Source of the DNA: Wenjunlia tyrosinilytica
Lineage (GTDB): Bacteria; Actinomycetota; Actinomycetes; Streptomycetales; Streptomycetaceae
Direction: 5' to 3'
NCBI RefSeq assembly: GCF_014646055.1
Contig: NZ_BMMS01000003.1
Location: forward strand, 124,001-188,000
DNA length: 64,000 bases
The notes under the pieces are model-generated. The model searched no databases, had not been told where the DNA came from, and worked only from the letters and a program-made list of their open reading frames with translations. Below are positions 55,916 to 63,565 of this stretch, piece after piece. Made by a program: the position numbers and the translations under genes. Position 1 is the stretch's first letter. Every line of letters begins with the position of its first letter.

Positions 55916-56315
55916 GCATTTCACCAGCCGACTGGAGTTGGCCGCCCAGCTCGAAGCTTCTCCTTGGGCTCGGCGTCACACACGGGATGTACTCGGCGCC
56001 TGGGGTCTGATGGCCGAGCGGACCGACACGGTTGAGCTGTGCGTCAGCGAGCTGGTGAGCAACGCGGTGCGGATCTGCGAGGAAACCCCGGGTGCTCCGG
56101 TGACCCGGATCGTGCTGACGCTGCGCTACCTGCCCGGCGAACTCGTGGTCGAGGTTGCGGACGGCTTCCACCGACCGCCGGTCCGCAGGACACAGGTCAG
56201 CCCTGAAGGCGAGAACGGCGGCTTTTCATCGTGGAAGCCCTCTCCAAGGAGTGGGGGGTACTTCCAGCCTCCGACCGGTGGCAAAGTCGTGTGGTGCGCC
56301 ATTGGGCTGACCTGA
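55905..56315 (+). CDS. HATPase-fold anti-sigma-factor-like protein, C-terminal region shifted
   Basis: A 136-residue protein of the RsbW/SpoIIAB-like HATPase_c family. AGGAGG is 7 bases before the GTG at 55905. The N-box is VSELVSNAVR (E49, N53) and the G1 region VEVADGFHRPP. The expected G2 box and following helix are read in the wrong frame: residues about 107-122 look random, while the shifted frame reads LFIVEALSKEWGVLPASD. The normal ending GGKVVWCAI is back in frame. One base lost near 56222 and one gained near 56274 explain this. It may be inactive. Confidence 0.7.
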   Translation: MDSEHFTSRLELAAQLEASPWARRHTRDVLGAWGLMAERTDTVELCVSELVSNAVRICEETPGAPVTRIVLTLRYLPGELVVEVADGFHRPPVRRTQVSPEGENGGFSSWKPSPRSGGYFQPPTGGKVVWCAIGLT

Positions 56316-56376
56316 AACGCCCCTCGGTCACCCGTGTTCCGTCATCCCCTCGTCAGGCTTTCTCTGGAGTGCGCAC

Positions 56377-56496
56377 GTGTCCCCTCGTCGAACCGCTCGG
56401 TTCCGCAACTACGTGATTCGGGCGGACAGCGACAGCCGGAAGCTGTACCGCGCGGTGTGCGTCACCGACGAGAGCGCGTCGAGCGTCGAAGGATGA
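56377..56496 (+). pseudogene. truncated DUF7848-like small protein
   Basis: GTG 56377 with GGAG 8 bases upstream gives VSPRRTARFRNYVIRADSDS then RKLYRAVCVTDESASSVEG, the N-terminus of a small Streptomyces family (RFRNYVIRADSDSRKL-F/Y-RAVCV). It stops after 39 residues. An overlapping frame (56493-56549, MIIQHATTRHGNTYLAAD) resembles the missing C-terminal half. It appears to be another frameshifted gene of the same cassette. Confidence 0.45.
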
Positions 56497-56776
56497 TCAT
56501 CCAGCACGCCACCACCCGGCACGGCAACACGTACCTCGCCGCCGACTGAACCGGGCTCTCTTCGAGGCCCTAGTCCATCCACGAGGAACCGAACGGCGGC
56601 ATCCGCAGGAGCCATCAAATCAAGGAGCCGCTCGAAAGCCTGCACACGGCCTAGAACAGCAGTCACGGCCCCGCAGACGGGCAGGCGGCCCCGGCCGGCC
56701 TCTGGGCCGTACAACCGGCCGCCGAACGCGCACAGCGCCTTCCCCAGCCGGGGACGGGTGCTGCCGTGGAGCCAAC

Positions 56777-56802
56777 AGGGGCCGCCCTGGTGGGCAGCCC
56801 CT
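56777..56802 (-). terminator. terminator after the first tRNA-Val
   Basis: AGGGGCCGCCC pairs with GGGCAGCCCCT (one mismatch) around TGGT, 31 bases beyond the tRNA 3' end on its strand. Confidence 0.5.
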
Positions 56803-56832
56803 GGAAGGTACCGGGTTCCAGTTGTCTTCTTG

Positions 56833-56907
56833 TGGTGGGCGATACTGGGATCGAACCAGTGACCCCTTCGGTGTGAACGAAGTGCTCTCCCGCTGAGCTA
56901 ATCGCCC
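56833..56907 (-). tRNA. tRNA-Val (CAC), copy 1, CCA encoded
   Basis: The minus strand reads GGGCGATTAGCTCAGCGGGA at the 5' end; GGGCGAT pairs with the 3' ATCGCCC. The anticodon arm is CTTCG-TTCACAC-CGAAG, anticodon CAC (codon GUG), and the T arm contains GGTTCGATCC. The base after the acceptor stem is A, followed by CCA in the DNA. This copy and the one at 62.1 kb differ in only two positions of the tRNA body. Confidence 0.95.
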
Positions 56908-57065
56908 GGAATGTCGCAGGGTCTCCCCCGCGGGCACTCGAGAACAATACAGGGCGGCCGAGGCTTCGTTCAAACGGCATTGCGCGGTCCGGCCGCTCCC
57001 GTACTCATCGCGAGTTGAGTAGCGGTACCCATGTGCCCGCCGTCACACGTGTCGAGACTCGGGGC

Positions 57066-60000
57066 ATGCCGCACCAGTCAGCACCCTGCCCCGGCTGCGG
57101 GGTCCCGCTGCCCTACGCCGTCCGCGCCTGCCCGCGCTGCCGTCTGCCGCTCGAAGGCCCCCTCGCCGCCGAGCTGTGGCAGGTGGACCGGACCCTCTCC
57201 GACATCGACCAGCGGCGTACCGGGCTGCTGCACCGCCGCGCCGAACTGCTCGCTGCGCTGCGTGCCCTGACGGTCGTGCAGATGGCGGCTCCCGTCCCGC
57301 GAGCGGCCGGGCCCGTGTGGGGCCTCCCCGGGCAGGCCCCGGCGGCGGCGCGGCCGAAGCGGGATGCCTCGCCCCCGACCGTCCAGAACATGCTGCTGGC
57401 CCTCGGCGGGGTGCTCCTCACCGTGGCCGCCGTCGCCTTCACCGTCGTCAGCTGGGGTCATCTGGGGATCGGCGGCCGGGCCGCCGTGCTGCTCGCCATG
57501 ACGCTGATCGCGCTGGCGGTCCCGGTGCGGCTGATGCGACGCGAGCTGGCCGCGACCGCCGAGGCCGTCGCCGGACTCGGCCTCGCGCTGGCGGTCCTCG
57601 ACACCTACGCCGCACGCCACACCGGTCTCGCCGGCCTCGATTCGGTGAACGGGCCCGGCTACGCGGCCGTTTGCCTCGCTGTCCTCAGTGTCGGATGGGC
57701 GTACTACGGCCGACGGGTCGGACTGCGGCTGGCCGCGCCGACCGCCCTGGTCCTGGCGCAGTTGCCGTTCAACCTCCTCGCCTCGGCGCTCACGCCCGGT
57801 GTCCACGGCATGGTGACGGGGCTGCTGGCCACGGCGGCGCTCGATGCCGCGGTCGGGCTCGCCGTCCGCCCCGGCGGACGGGCGGTGCGCGTCATCGCCG
57901 CCGCCGCAGGGGCGGTCTTCGGACTCAGTGGGACGGTCACCGCGCTCGTTCTGTCCTTCCGCACCGACGCAGTCCTGGACGCGGCCGAGGCCGCCGCCCT
58001 GCTGGCCGCAGGTGCGGCGCTCGCCCTCGGGTCGGCCCACCGCCTGCCGAAGCCGACCGCTCCTCGTGGGGCACGCCCCGACGCCGACACCTGGTCCTCG
58101 CTCCTGGCCGCCGTCGCCGGGATCGCGCTGATCGCGGCTGTCGGCGGGCTGGGCCGGACCGTTCTGCACGCCGACTGGCGGATCGTGGGCTACCTGGCCG
58201 CCGCGGTGGCGGCCCTGGGCACGGTCGCCTTCGCGGCCTCGCGGACCGGGTTCCCCAAGCGGTTGTCCACCGGGCTCGCCGCGGCCGCGGCCGCCGTGCA
58301 CACGGCCGTGCTGCTGTGGGCGGCTCCCGCGCTCGCCACGGCGGTCGCCGCTCCCCTGGGATGGGGCCACTCGGCATGGGACGGAGCACCTCGCGGTTCC
58401 CGGGCCGCGCTCTCCCCCGAGTTGGTCTGGCCTGGCTCCGCCGCCGTCGCCGTGGTCCTCGCGACGACCGCCGCCGTCCTCGCGGCCGCGTCCCAATGGT
58501 CCGGCCCGGCCGATGAGCGCACGGCCGATGAACACAGGACCGATGAACGCGGGGCCGACGCGCGCACGGCCGGGGCCCGCCCCACCGGGCGGCGCTCGGC
58601 CCGCCTGGTGTGCGCGGCGATCGCCATGGGCGCCGCCACGGCCGCCGTGGCACCGCTCGCCCTCGATCTGCCCTACACCCTGGCCGTGCCGGTGCTCGTC
58701 CTCTCCTCCGGGGCCCTGCTCGCCGCCTCCGCTCTCGTGGCCCGCACGGACGCGGCCCGCACCTGCCTGGCCGCGGGGACGGCGATGGCCGCCACGGCCT
58801 CCGGCTGGTCGCTCGCCGAACGGCCCATGACCCTCGCGGCGCTGGGCCTGCTCCTCACCGCCTTCGCCGCCTCCGCCTTCCTGGCCAACGAGCCGGCGGT
58901 GAGGGCCACGGCCACCTCGGGCGCGGTGCTCGCCGCGACCGGGCTCGCCTGGGCGGGTCCGCTCGCGCTCGGCGTCCCGGCCCATGGCGCGGCCTTCGCC
59001 GTGCTGGCCGTCCGCGCGGGCTGCCTGGCCCTGGCCGCCGTCCCCGCGCTACGGGGACGCGTCGAGTCCACCGCCCTGGACTTCGTGGGCACCGTTCCCG
59101 CACTGCTCGCCATCGGCCTCGCCGTGCCTGGAGAGGGCGCGGGTCCGGTCACGGCGCTCGCGGCTTTGTGCGCGGTCGCCGCCGCGTGGCTCAGGCCCGG
59201 CCAGTGGCGGGGCGTGGCGCTCACCGAGTCGGCCGCCCTCGCCGCGCTGGCACCGCTGCTGTCCGCTCCCGCACTCGTGGAGGCGCTGGCGCGGCCGTTC
59301 CGCCCGCTGGACGCGCCCTGGTCGGGTGCGAGTGACATGGCCGCGGGTGCCATGACGTCCGCCTCCCTCCTGCTCGCGGCCGTGGTGCTGCTCTCGGCGG
59401 TCTGCGCGGTCCTGGCGGCCGCGGTGGCAGGAGGCCGGGCCTGGGCGGAGACGACGACGTGCTCGACGGCCCCGGTGGTCCTGGTCGTCGTCACGGGCTC
59501 GACGGGGCTGCCGTACCCGGCGGCTCCGGCGTGCGTGGTGATGGGCGCCGCGGCCCTGTTCGCGGTCGCCGCCGCCCGGAAGGGCATGACGGCACTGGTC
59601 GCCTCGGCCGCCGCCCTCAGCGCCACCGCCGCGGCCGCCACCTGGTCGCTCGCCGAACGTTCCGCCACGCTCATCGTCCTCGCCGCGGCCACCGTGCTGG
59701 CGGCGGGCTGCGCCGCCCGGGCGCGCTCCGCTCCGGTACGGGCGCAGACGGCCTGCGCGGCGGTGTCGGCCGCCTGCGCCGAGGCCGCCGCCCTCTCCTG
59801 GGCCGTGCACCCCGTTGCCGCGTACGCGGCGTTCCCCGTGCTGGCCGTGGCGGCGGCCACGGTGCCGCTCGCCGCCCGACTCAGGGCCCGCCCGGAGGGT
59901 GTCCCGATCGAGGTCACGGGCTACGCGGCGGCCGTCGCCGCCGTGGCGCTCACCGCGCACGACACGGCGCTCCTGGCTCTCTCCCTCGCCCTGACCGGAG

Positions 60001-60545
60001 TGATCGCGCTCGGCACCGCGATACGCCGGGACCGCCGTCGCGCGGCCTGCGCGGGCACGGTCCTGCTGGTCCTGGCCGCCTGGATCCGGCTGGCCGACTC
60101 CTCGGTCCACGCCCCCGAGGCCTACTCGCTGCCCGTGACCGTGGCGGCGCTCCTGGTGGGGTGGCTGCGCCGCCGCAAGGACCCCGCCTTGTCCTCCTGG
60201 ACGGCGTACGCACCGGGGCTGGGCGCCACGATGCTGCCGAGCCTGGCCGCCGCGTGGACGGACCCCGACTGGCCGCGCCCGCTCCTGCTCGGAACGGCCG
60301 CCCTGGCCGTGACGCTGGCCGGCGCCCGGTACCGCCTGCGGGCCCCGCTCCTGCTCGGCGCGGGCGTCCTCGCCCTGGTGGCGGCGCACGAGCTCGCGCC
60401 CACCGTCATACAGGTCGTCGACCGGCTGCCCCGCTGGGTCCCGCCGGCGCTGGCCGGAGCGCTCCTGCTCGCCGTGGGGGCGACGTACGAGCACCGGCTG
60501 CGCGACATCCGGCGGCTGCGCGGGACCCTCGGGCGGATGAGCTGA
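57066..60545 (+). CDS. giant zinc-ribbon polytopic membrane protein (SCO7613 C-terminal domain family)
   Basis: A 1159-residue protein. The N-terminal zinc ribbon has C8, C11, C22 and C25 (CPGCG ... CPRCR). After a linker comes a very long series of hydrophobic segments, about 30 or more helices, rich in Ala, Leu and Val, broken by a charged loop near residues 480-510 (ADERTADEHRTDERGADART). It matches the actinobacterial proteins annotated as SCO7613 C-terminal domain-containing. Function is unknown. The ATG at 57066 is chosen because the ribbon starts there; the ribosome site is weak. Confidence 0.8.
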   Translation: MPHQSAPCPGCGVPLPYAVRACPRCRLPLEGPLAAELWQVDRTLSDIDQRRTGLLHRRAELLAALRALTVVQMAAPVPRAAGPVWGLPGQAPAAARPKRDASPPTVQNMLLALGGVLLTVAAVAFTVVSWGHLGIGGRAAVLLAMTLIALAVPVRLMRRELAATAEAVAGLGLALAVLDTYAARHTGLAGLDSVNGPGYAAVCLAVLSVGWAYYGRRVGLRLAAPTALVLAQLPFNLLASALTPGVHGMVTGLLATAALDAAVGLAVRPGGRAVRVIAAAAGAVFGLSGTVTALVLSFRTDAVLDAAEAAALLAAGAALALGSAHRLPKPTAPRGARPDADTWSSLLAAVAGIALIAAVGGLGRTVLHADWRIVGYLAAAVAALGTVAFAASRTGFPKRLSTGLAAAAAAVHTAVLLWAAPALATAVAAPLGWGHSAWDGAPRGSRAALSPELVWPGSAAVAVVLATTAAVLAAASQWSGPADERTADEHRTDERGADARTAGARPTGRRSARLVCAAIAMGAATAAVAPLALDLPYTLAVPVLVLSSGALLAASALVARTDAARTCLAAGTAMAATASGWSLAERPMTLAALGLLLTAFAASAFLANEPAVRATATSGAVLAATGLAWAGPLALGVPAHGAAFAVLAVRAGCLALAAVPALRGRVESTALDFVGTVPALLAIGLAVPGEGAGPVTALAALCAVAAAWLRPGQWRGVALTESAALAALAPLLSAPALVEALARPFRPLDAPWSGASDMAAGAMTSASLLLAAVVLLSAVCAVLAAAVAGGRAWAETTTCSTAPVVLVVVTGSTGLPYPAAPACVVMGAAALFAVAAARKGMTALVASAAALSATAAAATWSLAERSATLIVLAAATVLAAGCAARARSAPVRAQTACAAVSAACAEAAALSWAVHPVAAYAAFPVLAVAAATVPLAARLRARPEGVPIEVTGYAAAVAAVALTAHDTALLALSLALTGVIALGTAIRRDRRRAACAGTVLLVLAAWIRLADSSVHAPEAYSLPVTVAALLVGWLRRRKDPALSSWTAYAPGLGATMLPSLAAAWTDPDWPRPLLLGTAALAVTLAGARYRLRAPLLLGAGVLALVAAHELAPTVIQVVDRLPRWVPPALAGALLLAVGATYEHRLRDIRRLRGTLGRMS

Positions 60546-60589
60546 ACGCCCGGGGCTCAGGGCCGGTATTTCCCCCTCCGGGCGTGATG

Positions 60590-60602
60590 TACTGATCTGT
60601 GA
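60590..60602 (+). promoter_or_regulatory. -10 element for a leaderless phosphatase transcript
   Basis: TACTGA at 60590-60595 lies 6 bases before ATG 60602 (GTG 60599 is also in frame). No ribosome binding site is present. Confidence 0.4.
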
Positions 60603-61720
60603 TGGTTGAGCAGGCCGCGGCCGACGCGCAGCGGCAGACCGTCCAGCGCCCCAACGCCTCCCGACTGCGCCGGGAGGCCACCCCACTGCGCTTGCTTCCG
60701 TATCTGATCATCGCGGCCATCCTCGTGCTGAACACCGCGACCACCCACGACGAGGTCTTCACGCCGCTGCTGGCCGCGGCACCCGCCCTCGCGGGAATCG
60801 GCACCAACCAGGTGTGGCGCCCGATCACCGCGGGGAGCATCGCCGCCTGCGCCCTGCTGGCGCAGCACGCCAGCCACCCCTCCCCCGAGGACGTCACCCA
60901 GTTGTTCGTCATCGTCGGGCTGACCTTCGCCAGCGCGGCGGCGGTCACCCTGTGGGACCGCCAGCAGCGGGAACTGGACGTGGTCAGAGCCATCGCGGAG
61001 GCGGCCCAGCGGGTCGTGCTGCGCCCCGTGCCGTCCAAGGTCGGTCCCCTGCGCGTCGCGGTCAGCTACCGCGCGGCCACCAAGGGGGCGAGCATCGGGG
61101 GCGATGTGTACGACGTGGCCCGCACCCCGTACGGCGTGTGCGTTCTGCTGGGGGACGTCTGCGGCAAGGGGCTGACCGCGGTGCGCACCGGCGCCGACGT
61201 CCTGGGGGCGTTCCGGGAACTGTCGCGCAGCGAGCGCGACCTCGCGTCGCTGGCTGCCCGTCTGGACCTGACGGTGTCGCACAGCGTCGGCGACGGCAGG
61301 ACGCAGGAGGGCATGGCCGCGTTCGTGACGGCCGTACTGCTGAGGGTGCCGGACGGGGGCCGCGAGGCGGAACTGGTCAACTGCGGCCACCCCTCACCGA
61401 TGCTGCTGAAGGACGGCAGGGCCATGTCGGTCGACCCGCCGCGCACCGCGCCGCCGCTTGGCCTGCTGGACCTGAGTGAGGGCGCCTACCGGGTGGACAA
61501 GGTGCCTTTCGACTCCGGGGACACGCTGCTGCTCTACACCGACGGGGTCAGTGAGACCCGTGACGGGGCGGGCACTTTCTATCCGCTCGCGGAACGGCTA
61601 CCGAGGCTGAGCACCACCGACCCCCAGGCGCTCCTGGACGCCCTGGGGGCGGAGCTGGGCGCCTACGCCCGGCCGGGCCCGAGCGACGACGCGGCGATGC
61701 TGGCCCTGCGCCGCAGGTGA
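60602..61720 (+). CDS. SpoIIE/RsbU-type PP2C serine phosphatase, membrane bound
   Basis: A 372-residue protein with three membrane segments (about residues 30-120), then a PP2C-like SpoIIE domain: SIGGDVYDV, LLGDVCGKGL, LVNCGHPSPMLL, TLLLYTDGVSETRD and PSDDAAMLALRRR, with all metal-binding aspartates. Such enzymes dephosphorylate anti-sigma factor antagonists and thereby release sigma factors. No PAS or GAF sensor domain is attached; the membrane part may sense. It could act on an HATPase-type partner like the decayed one at 55.9 kb, but there is no direct evidence. Confidence 0.92.
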   Translation: MVEQAAADAQRQTVQRPNASRLRREATPLRLLPYLIIAAILVLNTATTHDEVFTPLLAAAPALAGIGTNQVWRPITAGSIAACALLAQHASHPSPEDVTQLFVIVGLTFASAAAVTLWDRQQRELDVVRAIAEAAQRVVLRPVPSKVGPLRVAVSYRAATKGASIGGDVYDVARTPYGVCVLLGDVCGKGLTAVRTGADVLGAFRELSRSERDLASLAARLDLTVSHSVGDGRTQEGMAAFVTAVLLRVPDGGREAELVNCGHPSPMLLKDGRAMSVDPPRTAPPLGLLDLSEGAYRVDKVPFDSGDTLLLYTDGVSETRDGAGTFYPLAERLPRLSTTDPQALLDALGAELGAYARPGPSDDAAMLALRRR

Positions 61721-61766
61721 CCCGGCGCGTCCGCGCACCACCGACGGCGGCGAAGCCCCCGCTTCC

Positions 61767-62047
61767 GGGGGGTGCGGGTGGCGAAGCCCCCGCCCGCGAG
61801 GCGAAGCCGAGCACAAACGACAAGACCGACGCCCGTCCGCGCTCTCCGCGGACACCCCCCGCCCGGGGGTGCGGGTGGCAAAGCCCCCGCCCGCGAGGCG
61901 AAGCCGAGCACAAACGACAAGACCGACGCCCGTCCGCGCTCTCCGCGGACACCCCCCGCCCGGGGGTGCGGGTGGCAAAGCCCCCGCCCGCGAGGCGAAG
62001 CCGAGCACAAACGACAAGACCGACGCCCGTCCGCGCTCTCCGCGGAC
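61767..62047. repeat. 97-bp tandem repeat, about three units
   Basis: GCGAGGCGAAGCCGAGCACA recurs at 61796, 61893 and 61990, exactly 97 bases apart, with almost identical sequence throughout the units. Each unit contains the 7-bp hairpin GTCCGCG-CTCTC-CGCGGAC. As 97 is not a multiple of three, no protein repeat is encoded. It fills the gap between the phosphatase gene and tRNA-Val copy 2. Confidence 0.92.
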
Positions 62048-62058
62048 ATGCGTCGGTC
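62018..62058. terminator. two-tier hairpin beyond tRNA-Val copy 2
   Basis: GACCGACGC/GCGTCGGTC (outer, 9 bp) and GTCCGCG/CGCGGAC (inner, 7 bp) stack with a two-base internal loop. It starts 9 bases beyond the tRNA 3' end and incorporates the last 97-bp unit, so it can end the tRNA transcript and, from the other side, the phosphatase gene. Confidence 0.7.
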
Positions 62059-62067
62059 TCGGTCTTG

Positions 62068-62139
62068 TGGGCGATACTGGGATCGAACCAGTGACCTCTT
62101 CGGTGTGAACGAAGCGCTCTCCCGCTGAGCTAATCGCCC
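62068..62139 (-). tRNA. tRNA-Val (CAC), copy 2, CCA not encoded
   Basis: The same acceptor stem (GGGCGAT/ATCGCCC), anticodon arm CTTCG-TTCACAC-CGAAG with anticodon CAC, and T arm as copy 1. The DNA after the discriminator A reads CAA rather than CCA, so the 3' end must be added by nucleotidyltransferase. Confidence 0.95.
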
Positions 62140-62196
62140 GGGCGCAGGGAAAACACTACCGCACCGCGGGGGGTGGTCAGTGCGCCGCGGCCTCGT

Positions 62197-62706
62197 TCAC
62201 CAGGGCACACCCCGCTCGTGGATGTAGATCGCGATCCCGCCGGCGGCCAGCAGGAGTCCGGCCACGAGGAAGGCCAGATTGCGTCTGCGGGTCCTGGGAT
62301 CGAGCGCCTTGTGGGCTGCCTTGGTGGCCTGTTCTTTGCTCCAGCGCAGGGCGCGCTGCGCCCAGACGAACTCGGTGCCGAGCACCGCCAGGCCCAGGAA
62401 GATGGCGACCCAGCCGGGCCCGGGGAGTACCAGCATCGCCATCCCGGCGACGATGATCGCGACTCCCACCAGGAAGACGCCGACCTGCCAGGTCACATGC
62501 AGTGGCCTGGAGCGCTTGATGAACATCGGTGCCTTGGATCCGAAGACCCGCTCACCGGCGTCCGCGGCCGCCTCGTCCTCGGCGTGCCCCGGTGCGCCGG
62601 CCTCGGCGCCGCCGCCCGCGCCACCCTCGGCGGACTCGCCCTCGGGACCGGCCGCCGGCACCTCATCCGTCGGCACGGACCGCCGATCGTCACTCCCCGC
62701 TGTCAT
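62197..62706 (-). CDS. TIGR02611-family membrane protein
   Basis: A 169-residue protein. A disordered Gly/Ala/Glu-rich N-terminus is followed by two helices around the conserved PGPGWVAIFLGLAVLGTEF motif and a third near the C-terminus (LAFLVAGLLLAAGGIAIYI). PGPGW is the hallmark of TIGR02611. Function is unknown. The ATG at 62706 has TAACTT 7 bases upstream and no ribosome site, again suggesting a leaderless mRNA. It is divergent from ssgB, as I recall also in S. coelicolor (SCO1540/1541). Confidence 0.85.
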   Translation of the reverse strand: MTAGSDDRRSVPTDEVPAAGPEGESAEGGAGGGAEAGAPGHAEDEAAADAGERVFGSKAPMFIKRSRPLHVTWQVGVFLVGVAIIVAGMAMLVLPGPGWVAIFLGLAVLGTEFVWAQRALRWSKEQATKAAHKALDPRTRRRNLAFLVAGLLLAAGGIAIYIHERGVPW

Positions 62707-62896
62707 GGCACCAAAGTTACCCGACCTTTGCCTTTCACCGGAACGGCGGTTGTGCCTGGGAAAACGCTGAGCCGGACGGGGTACCCGAAGCTTCACAATC
62801 CGGGCAGAGGGGTTTACAACGTCCTTCCAGGTGGCATGTCGATTTCGCCGACGTGCGAATCCCCGAGCGCACACTGAGCGAAAGGCCCTGGCGCTT

Positions 62897-63310
62897 ATGA
62901 ACACCACGGTCAGCTGCGAGCTGCACCTGCGCCTCGTTGTGTCGAGCGAATCCTCACTGCCCGTCCCGGCGGGCCTGCGGTACGACACGGCCGATCCCTA
63001 CGCCGTGCATGCCACCTTCCACACCGGCGCGGACGAGACCGTCGACTGGGTCTTCGCCCGTGACCTCCTGGCCGAGGGCCTGCACCGGCCCACCGGCACC
63101 GGCGACGTCCGAGTCTGGCCGTCCCGCAGCCACGGTCAGGGCGTCGTGTGCATCGCACTCAGCTCCCCGGAGGGCGAGGCCCTCCTGGAGGCTCCCGCAC
63201 GCGCGCTGGAATCCTTCCTCAAGCGCACCGACGCCGCGGTCCCGCCCGGCACCGAGCACCGCCACTTCGACCTGGACACCGAGCTCTCGCACATCCTCGC
63301 GGAGAGCTGA
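62897..63310 (+). CDS. ssgB: sporulation and cell division protein SsgB
   Basis: A 137-residue SsgA-like protein that is nearly identical to SsgB as I remember it: MNTTVSCELHLRLVVSSESS, RYDTADPYAVHATFHTGADE, VRVWPSRSHGQGVVCIALSS and the C-terminal DTELSHILAES. With SsgA it places FtsZ at future septa in aerial hyphae. The sequence is typical of true sporulating streptomycetes and is the best taxonomic marker here. ATG 62897; AAAGG lies about 11 bases upstream. Confidence 0.96.
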   Translation: MNTTVSCELHLRLVVSSESSLPVPAGLRYDTADPYAVHATFHTGADETVDWVFARDLLAEGLHRPTGTGDVRVWPSRSHGQGVVCIALSSPEGEALLEAPARALESFLKRTDAAVPPGTEHRHFDLDTELSHILAES

Positions 63311-63420
63311 GGCCCGACGCTCTCGCCGTCCTACTCGGGGGCACGGCACGAGCCAGACCCAGATGGCCAGCAACGGCCCGCAAGGCTCAACAGCACGGCA
63401 CCAAGGCTTCGCCGGAGCGC

Positions 63421-63455
63421 CGCCACACTTGGATGATCGTCCAAGTGCGGTGGCG
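63421..63455 (+). terminator. bulged hairpin downstream of ssgB
   Basis: CGCCAC-ACTTGGA and TCCAAGT-GCG-GTGGCG pair around TGATCG, with a three-base bulge; the inner CACTTGGA/TCCAAGTG dyad is perfect. It lies 110 bases after ssgB and could be its terminator or a binding site. The rest of 63311-63565 shows nothing more. Confidence 0.5.
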
Positions 63456-63565
63456 CTTCGCTCGTTCGCGACCGCGTCTTCCCGCGCTACAGTCACCCGT
63501 CAGAGCGCGCGGCGCACCAGCCGTGCCCAACCGCAGCGACACCTGACGGGCCAGGGGGCCATCCC

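Noticed and set aside
61767-62047. Possible CRISPR array
   Set aside because: Units are contiguous 97-bp copies without unique spacers and no cas gene is present; it is a tandem minisatellite.
61742-62108. Repeated protein frames over the 97-bp array on both strands
   Set aside because: The unit is not a multiple of three, so each copy changes frame; the frames are only by-products of the repeat.
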